This document shows positions 1 to 7,147 of a stretch of DNA of 18,679 nucleotides, one piece after another (the stretch's first letter is position 1; every line of letters begins with the position of its first letter). Made by a program: the position numbers and the translations under genes. A model generated the notes under the pieces. That model worked only from the letters and a program-made list of their open reading frames with translations, was not told the DNA's origin and did not search any database. The stretch comes from Ruminococcaceae bacterium UBA5413 (GTDB taxonomy: Bacteria; Bacillota; Clostridia; Oscillospirales; Acutalibacteraceae), in contig DHNP01000027.1 of the NCBI GenBank assembly GCA_002409585.1, forward strand, positions 1 to 18,679. The letters are read 5' to 3'.

Positions 1-80
1 TCCCAGTATAAAAAACTAAGGATAAAACCGCATAAGGCTTTAATTTGCCGTGCCATATCCTTAGTGGCACGGTATTTTTA
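1..80 (+). promoter_or_regulatory. preQ1-I riboswitch, 5' part cut off by the window edge
   Basis: The first 20 bases end in TATAAAAAACTAAGG (7-21), the A-rich tail and P2-pseudoknot strand typical of preQ1 class I aptamers such as that of Bacillus subtilis queC. The preceding CCCAG (2-6) would be the 3' arm of helix P1; its partner and loop lie upstream of the window. The tail continues as ACTAAGGATA (15-24), perfectly complementary over 10 bases to TATCCTTAGT (56-65), which forms the loop and first 3' base of the terminator hairpin at 48-72. Ligand-free RNA could therefore form this antiterminator; preQ1 binding would lock CTAA into the pseudoknot and free the terminator. This OFF-switch logic is the known type for this class. 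The downstream genes fit queuine salvage. The aptamer call is from memory of the consensus and only half the aptamer is visible. Confidence 0.85.
48..80 (+). terminator. Intrinsic terminator of the preQ1 leader
   Basis: Perfect 8-bp stem CCGTGCCA (48-55) / TGGCACGG (65-72) with a 9-base loop, followed by TATTTTTAT. The loop is complementary to the aptamer tail at 16-24, so terminator and antiterminator are expected to exclude each other. Confidence 0.85.
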
Positions 81-138
81 TGTCCCGTTTCAACTTTAGG
101 CCATGGAAAGGCAGGCTGCCTGTAAGGAGAAAAAAAGA

Positions 139-1125
139 ATGGAAAGAAAAAAAGTTATCATTGACTGTGATCCTGGTATAGACGACGCCCTCGCTCTGAT
201 GCTCGCGCTTTCGTCGCCTGAGCTCGACGTTTTGGGCATAACCACGGTCTGCGGGAACGTACCGCCTAACGCCGGCGCGGGCAACGCCCTGCGCGTGCTC
301 GACTTTATGGGCAGGCTAAGCGTCCCTGTCTACACCGGAGCCGCAAAGCCGCTTGTGCGCGAATATGCTGACGCAGAGGACACACACGGCAAAGACGGCC
401 TTGGCGAAAGCGGCCTACCGCTGCCGAAAAACGCGGCGCCGCGCGAAGGAGCCGCAGACTTTATAACCGAAACGCTGCGCAGGGAGAAAGGCGTTTCCAT
501 AATAGCGATAGGGCCGCTTACGAACATCGCCGTAGCGCTTAAAGAGTCCCCGGAAGTATTTAAAAACCTGGAAAAATTCGTTTCCATGGGCGGATGCTTC
601 AAAAGCTTCGGCAACTGCTCGCCAGTCGCCGAGTTCAACTACTGGTGCGACCCCGACGCGGCGCAGTACGTTTACAGGAACCTCGGAAAGCCCATACACA
701 TGGTGGGCCTTGACGTTACGCGTAAAGTAGTACTAACGCCAAATATTGTTGAGTACATGCGGCGCCTCGACCCCCAAAAAGGCGGCTTTATAGATAAGAT
801 AACGCGCTTTTACATGGATTTCCACTGGAAGCAGGAAAAAATAATCGGCTGTGTTGTAAACGACCCGCTCGCCGTAGCGTATTTTTTAAAGCCAGAAATA
901 TGCGGAGGCTTTTATGCATTTACGGACATTGAAACCGATGGCATGTGTGCTGGGCAGTCTGTCGTTGACTCAAAGGGTTTCTGGGGCAAAGAGCCGAACA
1001 GCCGCGTTCTTACAAGCACCTCGCCCGCCGCTTTTATGTGCATGTTTATTTCGCGCGTATTCGGCCGCGGATATGATGAAACCTCAGCCGCCCTTAAGCA
1101 GATAGCTGGAGATACGGCAAGATGA
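139..1125 (+). CDS. queK: Nucleoside hydrolase, probable queuosine hydrolase QueK
   Basis: A 328-residue protein of the inosine-uridine nucleoside hydrolase family, which cuts the N-glycosidic bond of ribonucleosides with a bound calcium ion. The N-terminal calcium/ribose motif DCDPGIDDA is at residues 9-17, HGKDGLGE at 83-90, IAIGPLTNIA at 122-131, EFNYWCDPDAA at 165-175, and NDP at 241-243. Classical members have HD where this protein has N241-D242, so the His that protonates a purine leaving group is replaced. The start at 139 is chosen because AAGGAG (124-129) lies 9 bases before it; an in-frame ATG at 103 has no such site. It sits behind a preQ1 riboswitch and overlaps the ECF transporter gene by ATGA. 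Family knowledge (queuine salvage in Clostridioides difficile) suggests it frees queuine from queuosine or its phosphate. The family call is firm; the substrate is inferred from context. Confidence 0.85.
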   Translation: MERKKVIIDCDPGIDDALALMLALSSPELDVLGITTVCGNVPPNAGAGNALRVLDFMGRLSVPVYTGAAKPLVREYADAEDTHGKDGLGESGLPLPKNAAPREGAADFITETLRREKGVSIIAIGPLTNIAVALKESPEVFKNLEKFVSMGGCFKSFGNCSPVAEFNYWCDPDAAQYVYRNLGKPIHMVGLDVTRKVVLTPNIVEYMRRLDPQKGGFIDKITRFYMDFHWKQEKIIGCVVNDPLAVAYFLKPEICGGFYAFTDIETDGMCAGQSVVDSKGFWGKEPNSRVLTSTSPAAFMCMFISRVFGRGYDETSAALKQIAGDTAR

Positions 1126-1670
1126 ACACTGTGAAACGCTCACCCGCGTTTAAGCTCGCTGTGACGGCGCTGTGCGCCGCGCTTAATATTACAGGCGCTT
1201 TTCTCGCGCTTGTTTTAAGGCTGCCCATATACCTCGACAGCGTCGGCACCATACTTAACGCTTTTATTTTAGGACCTGTGTTCGGCCCTCTGACCGCGCT
1301 TATAAGTTCAGCCATAAGCTACTTTACCTCAGACCCGTTCGCGCTCGCCTTTATGCCGGGGGGAATGCTAACCGGGCTTATAGCCGGGCTGCTTTTTAGA
1401 GCCGGCATGCTCAGCGGAAAGAAGCTGCCGCTCGGCACGCTTATAGCTACCGTGCCGGGTACTATATACAGCGCCTGCACGGCGGCGTACCTTTTCGGCG
1501 GCAACACTTCCTCCGGCTCGTCGATACTTGTCCAGGTTCTCAGCAAAATGGGCATGAACCTCGTCGCCGCGGCTTTTGCGGTCCAGTTTGTCACAGACTA
1601 CGCCGACCGGCTTATATCGGTCGCCGTAAGCACTGCATTGGCAAAACGAATAAATAAAATGAGATTTTAA
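1122..1670 (+). CDS. qrtT: ECF transporter substrate-binding (S) component, probable queuine transporter
   Basis: A 182-residue, very hydrophobic protein with about five to six membrane segments (roughly residues 8-30, 36-60, 68-90, 103-122, 137-155) and the small size of S components of energy-coupling factor transporters. Such proteins bind a vitamin-like substrate and pair with a shared EcfT-EcfAA' module, which is not encoded in this window. The ATG at 1122 overlaps the stop of the nucleoside hydrolase (ATGA), so the two are likely translationally coupled. Because of the preQ1 riboswitch and the radical SAM gene after it, the likely cargo is queuine or a related 7-deazaguanine. The symbol follows the clostridial salvage system; the related name QueT is used for preQ1/preQ0 carriers, and I cannot separate the two by eye. 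Confidence 0.75.
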   Translation: MNTVKRSPAFKLAVTALCAALNITGAFLALVLRLPIYLDSVGTILNAFILGPVFGPLTALISSAISYFTSDPFALAFMPGGMLTGLIAGLLFRAGMLSGKKLPLGTLIATVPGTIYSACTAAYLFGGNTSSGSSILVQVLSKMGMNLVAAAFAVQFVTDYADRLISVAVSTALAKRINKMRF

Positions 1671-1719
1671 TTACGGCGGATTCTAAATCTGAATACACCG
1701 CCGTTTGCGAAAGGGAAAA

Positions 1720-2409
1720 ATGTTACGTTATAACATAATAAAAAACAAAAACCCGCGCGAAATAGTCCTCCTCAAGGGCAGGCCGTGCGCGTGGGGCAAG
1801 TGCGCTTTCTGCGACTACATCGGCGACAATACGGAAGACACCGCAGAAGCCGAAAAGCTAAACGCCGAAGTCCTGTCGCGCGTAACCGGCTGCCTCGGAG
1901 TACTTGAAGTCATAAACTCCGGCAGCTGCTTCGAGCTGCCCGAAAAGACTCTCATCCTTATAAGGGAAACAGTAAAAAGCAAAAACATAAAGCGGCTTTT
2001 TTTCGAGAGCCACTGGATGTACAGAAAAATGCTGCAGAAAATGCGCAGCTTCATGGGCATACCCATAACCTTTAAGATAGGCGTTGAAACCTTCGACAAC
2101 GATTTCCGCGAAAAAGTGCTCAGGAAAAACGCACCGTTTAAAACTCCGGAAGAAGTGGCGCGGTACTTTGATTCGCCGTGCCTGATGGTCGGCATACGCG
2201 GCCAGACAAAAGAAATGATAGACCGCGACATGGATATACTTAAAAAATACTTTAAACTCGGCACAGTAAACGTCTTTACAAACAATTCCACGCCTGTAAA
2301 GCGGGACGATGCCCTTGTAGGCTGGTTTATGGAAAAATACGCCTGCCTTGAAAACGACCCCTCAGTTGAAGTGCTCTATGAAAACACCGACTTCGGCGTG
2401 GGCGGCTGA
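1720..2409 (+). CDS. queL: Small radical SAM protein, probable queuine lyase QueL
   Basis: A 229-residue protein with the iron-sulfur cluster motif CAWGKCAFCDY at residues 18-28, spaced CX4CX2C rather than the usual CX3CX2C. An EVINSGSCFELPE stretch (about 63-75), FFESHW (about 95-100) and IGVETFDNDFREKVL (about 118-132) fit a compact radical SAM barrel with no auxiliary cluster domain. The ATG at 1720 follows AAAGGG (1710-1715); a TTG at 1705 is in frame but has a poorer site. It is third in the riboswitch operon, 49 bases after the S-component gene. Known work on gut clostridia defined a radical SAM subgroup that cleaves queuine to preQ1, and the context matches. It could instead be another radical SAM enzyme of unknown reaction; the radical SAM call itself is secure. 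Confidence 0.78.
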   Translation: MLRYNIIKNKNPREIVLLKGRPCAWGKCAFCDYIGDNTEDTAEAEKLNAEVLSRVTGCLGVLEVINSGSCFELPEKTLILIRETVKSKNIKRLFFESHWMYRKMLQKMRSFMGIPITFKIGVETFDNDFREKVLRKNAPFKTPEEVARYFDSPCLMVGIRGQTKEMIDRDMDILKKYFKLGTVNVFTNNSTPVKRDDALVGWFMEKYACLENDPSVEVLYENTDFGVGG

Positions 2410-2438
2410 CTTACCCTGCGCGCCGCCTCACGCATAAA

Positions 2439-2481
2439 GTAAAAAAGCCCTGCCGCTGATATCTCTTTCAGCGGCAGGGCT
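2439..2481 (-). terminator. Strong intrinsic terminator of gapA, between convergent genes
   Basis: Perfect 14-bp inverted repeat AGCCCTGCCGCTGA (2446-2459) / TCAGCGGCAGGGCT (2468-2481) with an 8-base loop. On the minus strand it is followed by TTTTTTACTTT, so it ends gapA transcription. On the plus strand the following bases are AAAATAAAAATTT, a poor U tract, so it may serve queL only weakly. A small AT-rich palindrome (2492-2508) lies between it and the gapA stop. Confidence 0.9.
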
Positions 2482-2509
2482 AAAATAAAAATTTACGTTA
2501 GACGTAAAA

Positions 2510-3529
2510 TCAGGCGTTGTCCACCTTGCTCATGTGCTTAATGAGTTCGAGGACCTTGTTGCTGTAACCCCACTCATTGTCGTACCATGCGACGAGCTTT
2601 ACGAAATGGTCGTTGAGCATGATGCCTGCTTTGGCGTCGAAGATGGAAGTACGTGCATCACCGAGGAAGTCGGATGAAACAACCATATCTTCAGTGTAGC
2701 CGAGTATGCCTTTCATTTCGCCTTCGGAGGCCTCTTTGACTGCTTTGCAGATTTCATCGTAAGTTGTCGGTTTTTCAAGGCTTACGGTAAGGTCAACAAC
2801 GGAAACGTCAAGAGTAGGAACACGCATTGACATACCTGTGAGCTTGCCCTTTACGGACGGGATAACGAGCGCGCACGCTTTGGCTGCGCCTGTTGTTGAG
2901 GGGATGATGTTGCCTGCCGCCGCACGGCCGCCCCTCCAGTCCTTTTTGGAAGGACCGTCGACTGTCTTCTGTGTAGCCGTTGTCGAGTGGACCGTCGTCA
3001 TAAGGCCTTCTTTAATGCCAAACTTATCGTTAATAACCTTTGTAAGGGGGGCGAGGCAGTTAGTAGTGCAGGAAGCGTTTGAAACTATCTTCATGTCTTT
3101 GTTGTACATGTCGAGGTTTACGCCGCATACGAAGGTAGGTGTAACCGCGTCTTTCGCCGGAGCGGAGATAACTACTTTCTTTGCGCCTGCTTTAAGGTGG
3201 GCAGAGGCCTTTTCTGCTGTCGGGAACACGCCCGTGGACTCAACAACATAGTCAACGCCGATTTTGCCCCACGGAATCTGAGACGGGTCTTTTTCGGCAT
3301 ATACGTTGATCTTTTTGCCATTGACAACGAGCTTGCCGTCTTCGGCTTTGACTTCGCCGTCAAAGTGGCCGTGCATGGTGTCATACTTTACCATGTAAAC
3401 CATGTAGTCGGGGTCAATAAATGGATCGTTAATCCCGAGGATTTCGAATGTCTCCGGCTGGCTTACTGCCGCACGGAAAACAAGGCGGCCTATACGGCCA
3501 AATCCGTTGATGCCAATTTTAATAGACAT
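2510..3529 (-). CDS. gapA: Glyceraldehyde-3-phosphate dehydrogenase, type I
   Basis: A 339-residue glycolytic GAPDH, which oxidises and phosphorylates glyceraldehyde 3-phosphate with NAD. The Rossmann motif NGFGRIGR is at residues 8-15, an NDP (34-36) at the end of the second strand is consistent with NAD use, the catalytic cysteine is C154 in ASCTTNC, the base is H181 in TTVHS, and the C-terminal WYDNEWGYSNKV signature is present. The length is normal. The start at 3529 has AGGAGG about 7 bases upstream; an in-frame ATG at 3571 is ignored because it adds 14 residues not found in the family. The gene stands alone: no pgk or tpiA follows, and the strong hairpin after the stop ends the transcript. 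Confidence 0.97.
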   Translation of the reverse strand: MSIKIGINGFGRIGRLVFRAAVSQPETFEILGINDPFIDPDYMVYMVKYDTMHGHFDGEVKAEDGKLVVNGKKINVYAEKDPSQIPWGKIGVDYVVESTGVFPTAEKASAHLKAGAKKVVISAPAKDAVTPTFVCGVNLDMYNKDMKIVSNASCTTNCLAPLTKVINDKFGIKEGLMTTVHSTTATQKTVDGPSKKDWRGGRAAAGNIIPSTTGAAKACALVIPSVKGKLTGMSMRVPTLDVSVVDLTVSLEKPTTYDEICKAVKEASEGEMKGILGYTEDMVVSSDFLGDARTSIFDAKAGIMLNDHFVKLVAWYDNEWGYSNKVLELIKHMSKVDNA

Positions 3530-3581
3530 AAAAGTACCTCCTGAATTTTTAAAATGTTTAAACTTACACATACTACCTATT

Positions 3582-3610
3582 ATTTTAAAACATTCGCGCC
3601 CGTTTTACAA
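3582..3610 (-). promoter_or_regulatory. Candidate gapA-proximal promoter
   Basis: On the minus strand TTGTAA (3610-3605), a 17-base spacer and TAAAAT (3587-3582) would start transcription near 3575, about 46 bases before the gapA start codon. It is weaker in sequence than the upstream candidate at 3703-3731. Confidence 0.45.
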
Positions 3611-3702
3611 GTAATTTTGATATAAATTTAACTAATGTGTGAATAAGACAATTATTACTATTTGTGTAAATACATTTTAGTTAATATGTAAATTTCACGG
3701 GC

Positions 3703-3731
3703 ATTATAGACAATAAACAGGTATTTTGTAA
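3703..3731 (-). promoter_or_regulatory. Candidate distal gapA promoter
   Basis: On the minus strand TTACAA (3731-3726), exactly 17 bases, then a perfect TATAAT (3708-3703). It lies just past the stop of the DUF4186 gene and would give a 5' leader of about 165 bases. The leader is very AT-rich and I see no recognised riboswitch in it. Confidence 0.6.
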
Positions 3732-3748
3732 TGGTATAATGACGTGCT

Positions 3749-4102
3749 TTACCCCATCTGCCGTTCTATCCATGCCATAAGCAGGTTTACTATCTTTTGC
3801 TGCTGCGTCTCGCTCAGCTCTACGCCCTCAGGGACGCGGTACCATTTGTTAAGGCAGCCGCGGCAGCAGCATGCGCAGGCGTGCTGCGCCTTAAAAACGG
3901 GGTGCCCGCGCATAGGCGTCTGCCTGCCGTCGTTAGGTATGTACCCGGGGGCGAGGCGCCGCCTTACAAAGTCAGCGGCGTGGCTCCGTACTGTATCCAT
4001 ACCCTTTTGGCGCACGTATTCCCTGTCTTTTTCATTAAGGCGGAAACCTGACCTGAACTTTGACTTTCCCAGTTTCTCAAGGGCTTCATCTATAGTCTGC
4101 AT
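3749..4102 (-). CDS. DUF4186 family protein, Cys/His-rich, function unknown
   Basis: A 117-residue protein that matches, from memory, the DUF4186 family over its whole length: TIDEALEKLGKSKFRSGF near the N terminus, RSHAADFVRRRL at 39-50, and a dense metal-binding-like cluster with H67, H74, C76, C78, C79, C80 and C83, followed by KWYRVPEG. No function is known to me; a zinc- or other metal-binding role is only an inference from the Cys/His cluster. The start at 4102 has AGAGG about 10 bases upstream. The same frame is open to 4234, but that extension reads like intergenic AT-rich DNA. No terminator is evident after it, so it may feed into the gapA leader. Confidence 0.75.
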   Translation of the reverse strand: MQTIDEALEKLGKSKFRSGFRLNEKDREYVRQKGMDTVRSHAADFVRRRLAPGYIPNDGRQTPMRGHPVFKAQHACACCCRGCLNKWYRVPEGVELSETQQQKIVNLLMAWIERQMG

Positions 4103-4227
4103 TTTTGCCGGCCTCTTTTTATATATGTACAATATCCCATTAAAATAAATTTTAGCACAAAACCGTGCGGAGGGTACGGCTGAAAAAAAAATTTTAAGCC
4201 TAAACATAAATTTTTTACCGCTTTCGC

Positions 4228-4255
4228 TTGACAAAATGAAAATTCATAGTATTAT
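4228..4255 (+). promoter_or_regulatory. Promoter of the BceAB-like ABC operon
   Basis: TTGACA (4228-4233) followed after 16 bases by TATTAT (4250-4255). The -10 box abuts the inverted repeat at 4255-4284, so a bound repressor would block open complex formation or escape. Confidence 0.65.
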
Positions 4256-4284
4256 TGTATTAGTTGCTAAGTACATTAATACAA
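4255..4284. promoter_or_regulatory. Operator-like inverted repeat, shared with the GntR operon
   Basis: Perfect repeat TTGTATTA (4255-4262), 14 bases, TAATACAA (4277-4284). Nested inside is TTGTATTA-N8-GTACA (4255-4275), which recurs with the same spacing at 7107-7127 in front of the GntR gene. TGTA-N12-TACA is the symmetric core common to both. It probably binds the YtrA-type regulator encoded at 7148-7525. Confidence 0.65.
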
Positions 4285-4322
4285 TTTAAGCTAAGCGATT
4301 TCAAATTGAAGGGATGGGACAT

Positions 4323-5090
4323 ATGGATACAATATTGAAAGTTGAAAAGCTTATCAAATATTACGGTGGAAAAGGCAGCGTAACCAAGGCGGTAAACGGC
4401 GTAAGCTTTGAGGTGCCGGCGGGAGAGTTCACAGGCATAATGGGTGCTTCCGGCAGCGGCAAAACCACCATACTCAACTGCATCTCAACTATTGATACCG
4501 TGACTTCCGGCCATATATTCATAGAAGGTACGGACATAACGCGCATGAAAGCAAATGAACTTTCAAAGTTCAGGCGGACAAAGCTCGGGTTTATCTTCCA
4601 GGACTTTAACCTGCTCGACACGCTGACGGCGTATGAGAACATAGCCCTTGCCCTTGCTATATTAAAAAAGCCCGCGGCGGTTATAGACAGCCGCGTGAAG
4701 GAAGTCGCCGGGGAACTCGCCATAACCGATATACTTCAGAAGTACCCTTACCAGATGTCGGGCGGGCAAAAGCAGCGCGTCGCCGCTGCGCGCGCCATAG
4801 CGTCAAAGCCTTCAATCGTCCTTGCAGACGAGCCTACCGGCGCGCTTGACTCAAAATCCGCCGCCGCACTCCTGCAAAGTATGGACACGCTCAACAGCGA
4901 GCTTAAGGCAACCATAATAATGGTAACGCACGATGCCTTTACGGCAAGCTACTGCAGGCGGATACTCTTTATAAAAGACGGCGTTATTTTTGACGAGATA
5001 AAGCGCGAAGGGCAGAGCCGCAAGGACTTTTTCGAACAGATAATAGGTGTGCAGACAATGCTCGGGGGGGCAAATTCAGATGTTTTATAA
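4323..5090 (+). CDS. ABC transporter ATP-binding protein, BceA/MacB-like
   Basis: A 255-residue ATPase of the type that works with FtsX-like permeases, at the inner face of the membrane. Walker A GASGSGKTT is at 41-49, the Q-loop in FIFQDFNLLDT at 90-100, the signature MSGGQKQR at 145-152, Walker B IVLADEPTGALD at 165-176, and the switch His in TH at 202-203. The start at 4323 is preferred over ATG 4314 because GAAGGG (4308-4313) is then 9 bases away. It overlaps the permease gene by 11 bases. BceAB-type pairs usually remove or protect against peptide antibiotics that target lipid II and are run by a BceRS two-component system; none is adjacent here, and the promoter instead shares a motif with the nearby GntR gene. 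Confidence 0.9.
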   Translation: MDTILKVEKLIKYYGGKGSVTKAVNGVSFEVPAGEFTGIMGASGSGKTTILNCISTIDTVTSGHIFIEGTDITRMKANELSKFRRTKLGFIFQDFNLLDTLTAYENIALALAILKKPAAVIDSRVKEVAGELAITDILQKYPYQMSGGQKQRVAAARAIASKPSIVLADEPTGALDSKSAAALLQSMDTLNSELKATIIMVTHDAFTASYCRRILFIKDGVIFDEIKREGQSRKDFFEQIIGVQTMLGGANSDVL

Positions 5091-7059
5091 GCTTGCGTTT
5101 AAAAATGTACGTAAAAGTTTCCGCGATTACACCGTTTATTTTCTTACGCTGATGTTCGCGGTATGCATTTTTTACCTTTTTAATTCCCTCGGAGCGCAGT
5201 CGGCCATGATAAACCTAAGCAAATCACAGGCAAGGTCAATACAATCGCTCAGCCGGCTCATAGGATATATTTCGGTCTTTGTAGCGGTTATTCTCGGTTT
5301 TCTGGCTGTTTACGCAAACAACTTCCTTATGAAACGCCGCAAAAAAGAGCTTGGCGTTTACATGGTGCTCGGCATGAAGAAGCGCTCCATTTCAAATATA
5401 ATAATAACAGAAACATTCTCCATAGGCATAGTTTCACTTGCCGCCGGACTTGCGGCCGGTGTCTTTGCCTCGCAGGGGCTTTCGGCAGTCACGGCATCGC
5501 TTTTCAAGGCAAACCTTAAGCCGTTCCGCTTCGTCTTTTCCAGTGATGCGCTGTTAAAGACTGTTGTATATTTCGGCATTATTTTCCTTGTTATAATGTT
5601 TTTCAATACGGTTTCCGTTTCACGGCTGAAGATAATAAACCTTCTCGGCGCTTCAAGGCAAAATGAAAAATTCCGCGTAAGCCGCACGGGATTTGCGGCC
5701 GCCGCTTTCATTATTTCCGTAGCGTGCCTCGCTACGGCCTATACGTTTATAATTCAAAGTAATTTTGATTTTACCGATAAAAGGTTTTTAGGCTCCATAA
5801 TACTCGGCAGCATAGGCACCCTGCTGTTTTTTATGTCGCTTTCGGGCTTCGCGCTCAAGATAGCGCAGTCGCATAAAAAGTTTTACCTCAAAAACCTCAA
5901 TATGTTCGTCATAAGGCAGATAAACTCAAAAGTAAATACAAACTTCGTTTCCATGTCGGTCATATGCATAATGCTCCTTATAACCATAGGCACGCTTTCG
6001 ACCGGCATAGGCGTTTCAAACGCCCTTTCGTCAAACCTTGAAAGCTCGGCTCCTTATGATATATCCCTGCAAAAAGATGCGACGCAGGGCGGCGGCGATA
6101 TAGTCGGCGGCATCCAAAAAGGAAAAAACGGCATAATGAATTTTGCCGGCGACTACGCCCAGAATTCCCGTTATGATACTGACATAACGTACGGGCAGCT
6201 GATACCGGGGTTCACGCAATACGGAGACAGCTTTTTAAACAGCACTGTACCGGCAATGTCCGTCAGCGACTACAACAGTACGGCCGCCCTTCTGGGCAGG
6301 CAGAAAATAAGCCTCGGCGAAAATGAATTTACGTTAGTGTGCAACATAGACAGCATTATCCCTTCTTTTGAGGATTTCTGCAAAAGCGGCGGCACAGTAT
6401 CGTTCGCCGGTAAAAAACTGACGGCGTATGCCGGCACGTCCGAAAGCTCTATGAAGTTGTCATTGTCAAACAGCGGCAGCAGCACAAACGCCGGCGTACT
6501 CGTAGTGCCTGACAGCCTGCTCAAAGGGCTTAAGCCTGTTTACGTTGTGCTTAACATCAACTACGGGCATGGCGTCACCGACGAAGAGTTTACGTCGATG
6601 CTCTCCAGCGCGTACCCTGACGACGCAGAAAAGCCGTATGACATATCGTACAGCAAAGAAGAAGTACGCGACGACGCGGCGACGAGCACGGTCTTTTCGT
6701 CGTATGTGGCGCTTTATATAGGGCTTGTCTTCCTGATTGCCGGTGCTGCCGTCCTCGCTTTGCAGCAGCTTTCGGAGGCTGCCGACAACACCGTCCGTTA
6801 CGGCCTCCTGCGCAAGCTCGGGGCAGACGGCAAAATGGTGAACCGCGCGCTTTTGGCGCAGATAGCCGTTTACTTTCTCCTTCCGCTTGCTCTTGCCGCG
6901 GTTCACTCAGCCGTAGGCATATACGCCGTAAACAAAATCATAACGTTAGCCGGCCACCTTAACGTACTCACAAACACCCTTGCGACAGCGGGCATATTTG
7001 TCGCCGTGTACGGGGCTTACTTTGCGGCGACATACTTCGGCGCCAAAAATATGATATAA
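5080..7059 (+). CDS. ABC transporter permease, FtsX/BceB-like
   Basis: A 659-residue membrane protein with ten predicted helices (about 18-36, 58-80, 108-132, 160-178, 205-225, 238-260, 290-312, 555-577, 605-630, 635-655). It has one large extracellular domain of roughly 240 residues between helices seven and eight. This is the layout of BceB-type permeases, where the loop senses peptide antibiotics. The segment MKRRKKELGVYMVLGMKK (84-101) is the cytoplasmic coupling region after helix two seen in FtsX-like proteins. The ATG at 5080 follows a GGGGGGG tract (5064-5070) that can act as ribosome site and overlaps the ATPase stop. No terminator is seen after its stop; the GntR-operon promoter begins 28 bases later. 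The substrate is not known. Confidence 0.87.
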   Translation: MFYKLAFKNVRKSFRDYTVYFLTLMFAVCIFYLFNSLGAQSAMINLSKSQARSIQSLSRLIGYISVFVAVILGFLAVYANNFLMKRRKKELGVYMVLGMKKRSISNIIITETFSIGIVSLAAGLAAGVFASQGLSAVTASLFKANLKPFRFVFSSDALLKTVVYFGIIFLVIMFFNTVSVSRLKIINLLGASRQNEKFRVSRTGFAAAAFIISVACLATAYTFIIQSNFDFTDKRFLGSIILGSIGTLLFFMSLSGFALKIAQSHKKFYLKNLNMFVIRQINSKVNTNFVSMSVICIMLLITIGTLSTGIGVSNALSSNLESSAPYDISLQKDATQGGGDIVGGIQKGKNGIMNFAGDYAQNSRYDTDITYGQLIPGFTQYGDSFLNSTVPAMSVSDYNSTAALLGRQKISLGENEFTLVCNIDSIIPSFEDFCKSGGTVSFAGKKLTAYAGTSESSMKLSLSNSGSSTNAGVLVVPDSLLKGLKPVYVVLNINYGHGVTDEEFTSMLSSAYPDDAEKPYDISYSKEEVRDDAATSTVFSSYVALYIGLVFLIAGAAVLALQQLSEAADNTVRYGLLRKLGADGKMVNRALLAQIAVYFLLPLALAAVHSAVGIYAVNKIITLAGHLNVLTNTLATAGIFVAVYGAYFAATYFGAKNMI

Positions 7060-7086
7060 CAAAGCTGACATATTACAAATTTCCTA

Positions 7087-7127
7087 TTGACAAAACGTTA
7101 ATAATATTGTATTAATATATTGGTACA
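7087..7127 (+). promoter_or_regulatory. Promoter and operator of the GntR-ABC operon
   Basis: TTGACA (7087-7092), 17 bases, TATTAA (7110-7115). The -10 box lies inside TTGTATTA-N8-GTACA (7107-7127), the same motif and spacing as at 4255-4275. Repressor binding here would cover the -10 and start region, consistent with autoregulation. Confidence 0.72.
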
Positions 7128-7147
7128 CTTAGAACGGAGGTAATTAT

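Noticed and set aside
103..138. Upstream start for the nucleoside hydrolase at ATG 103
   Set aside because: No ribosome site before it, whereas AAGGAG at 124-129 is well placed for ATG 139, where the family's N terminus begins.
3732..4148. Extended -10 TGGTATAAT (3732-3740) followed by an open frame on the plus strand
   Set aside because: No -35 is found at suitable distance and the frame is antisense to the DUF4186 gene, whose protein has family motifs. An antisense RNA cannot be excluded but nothing supports it.
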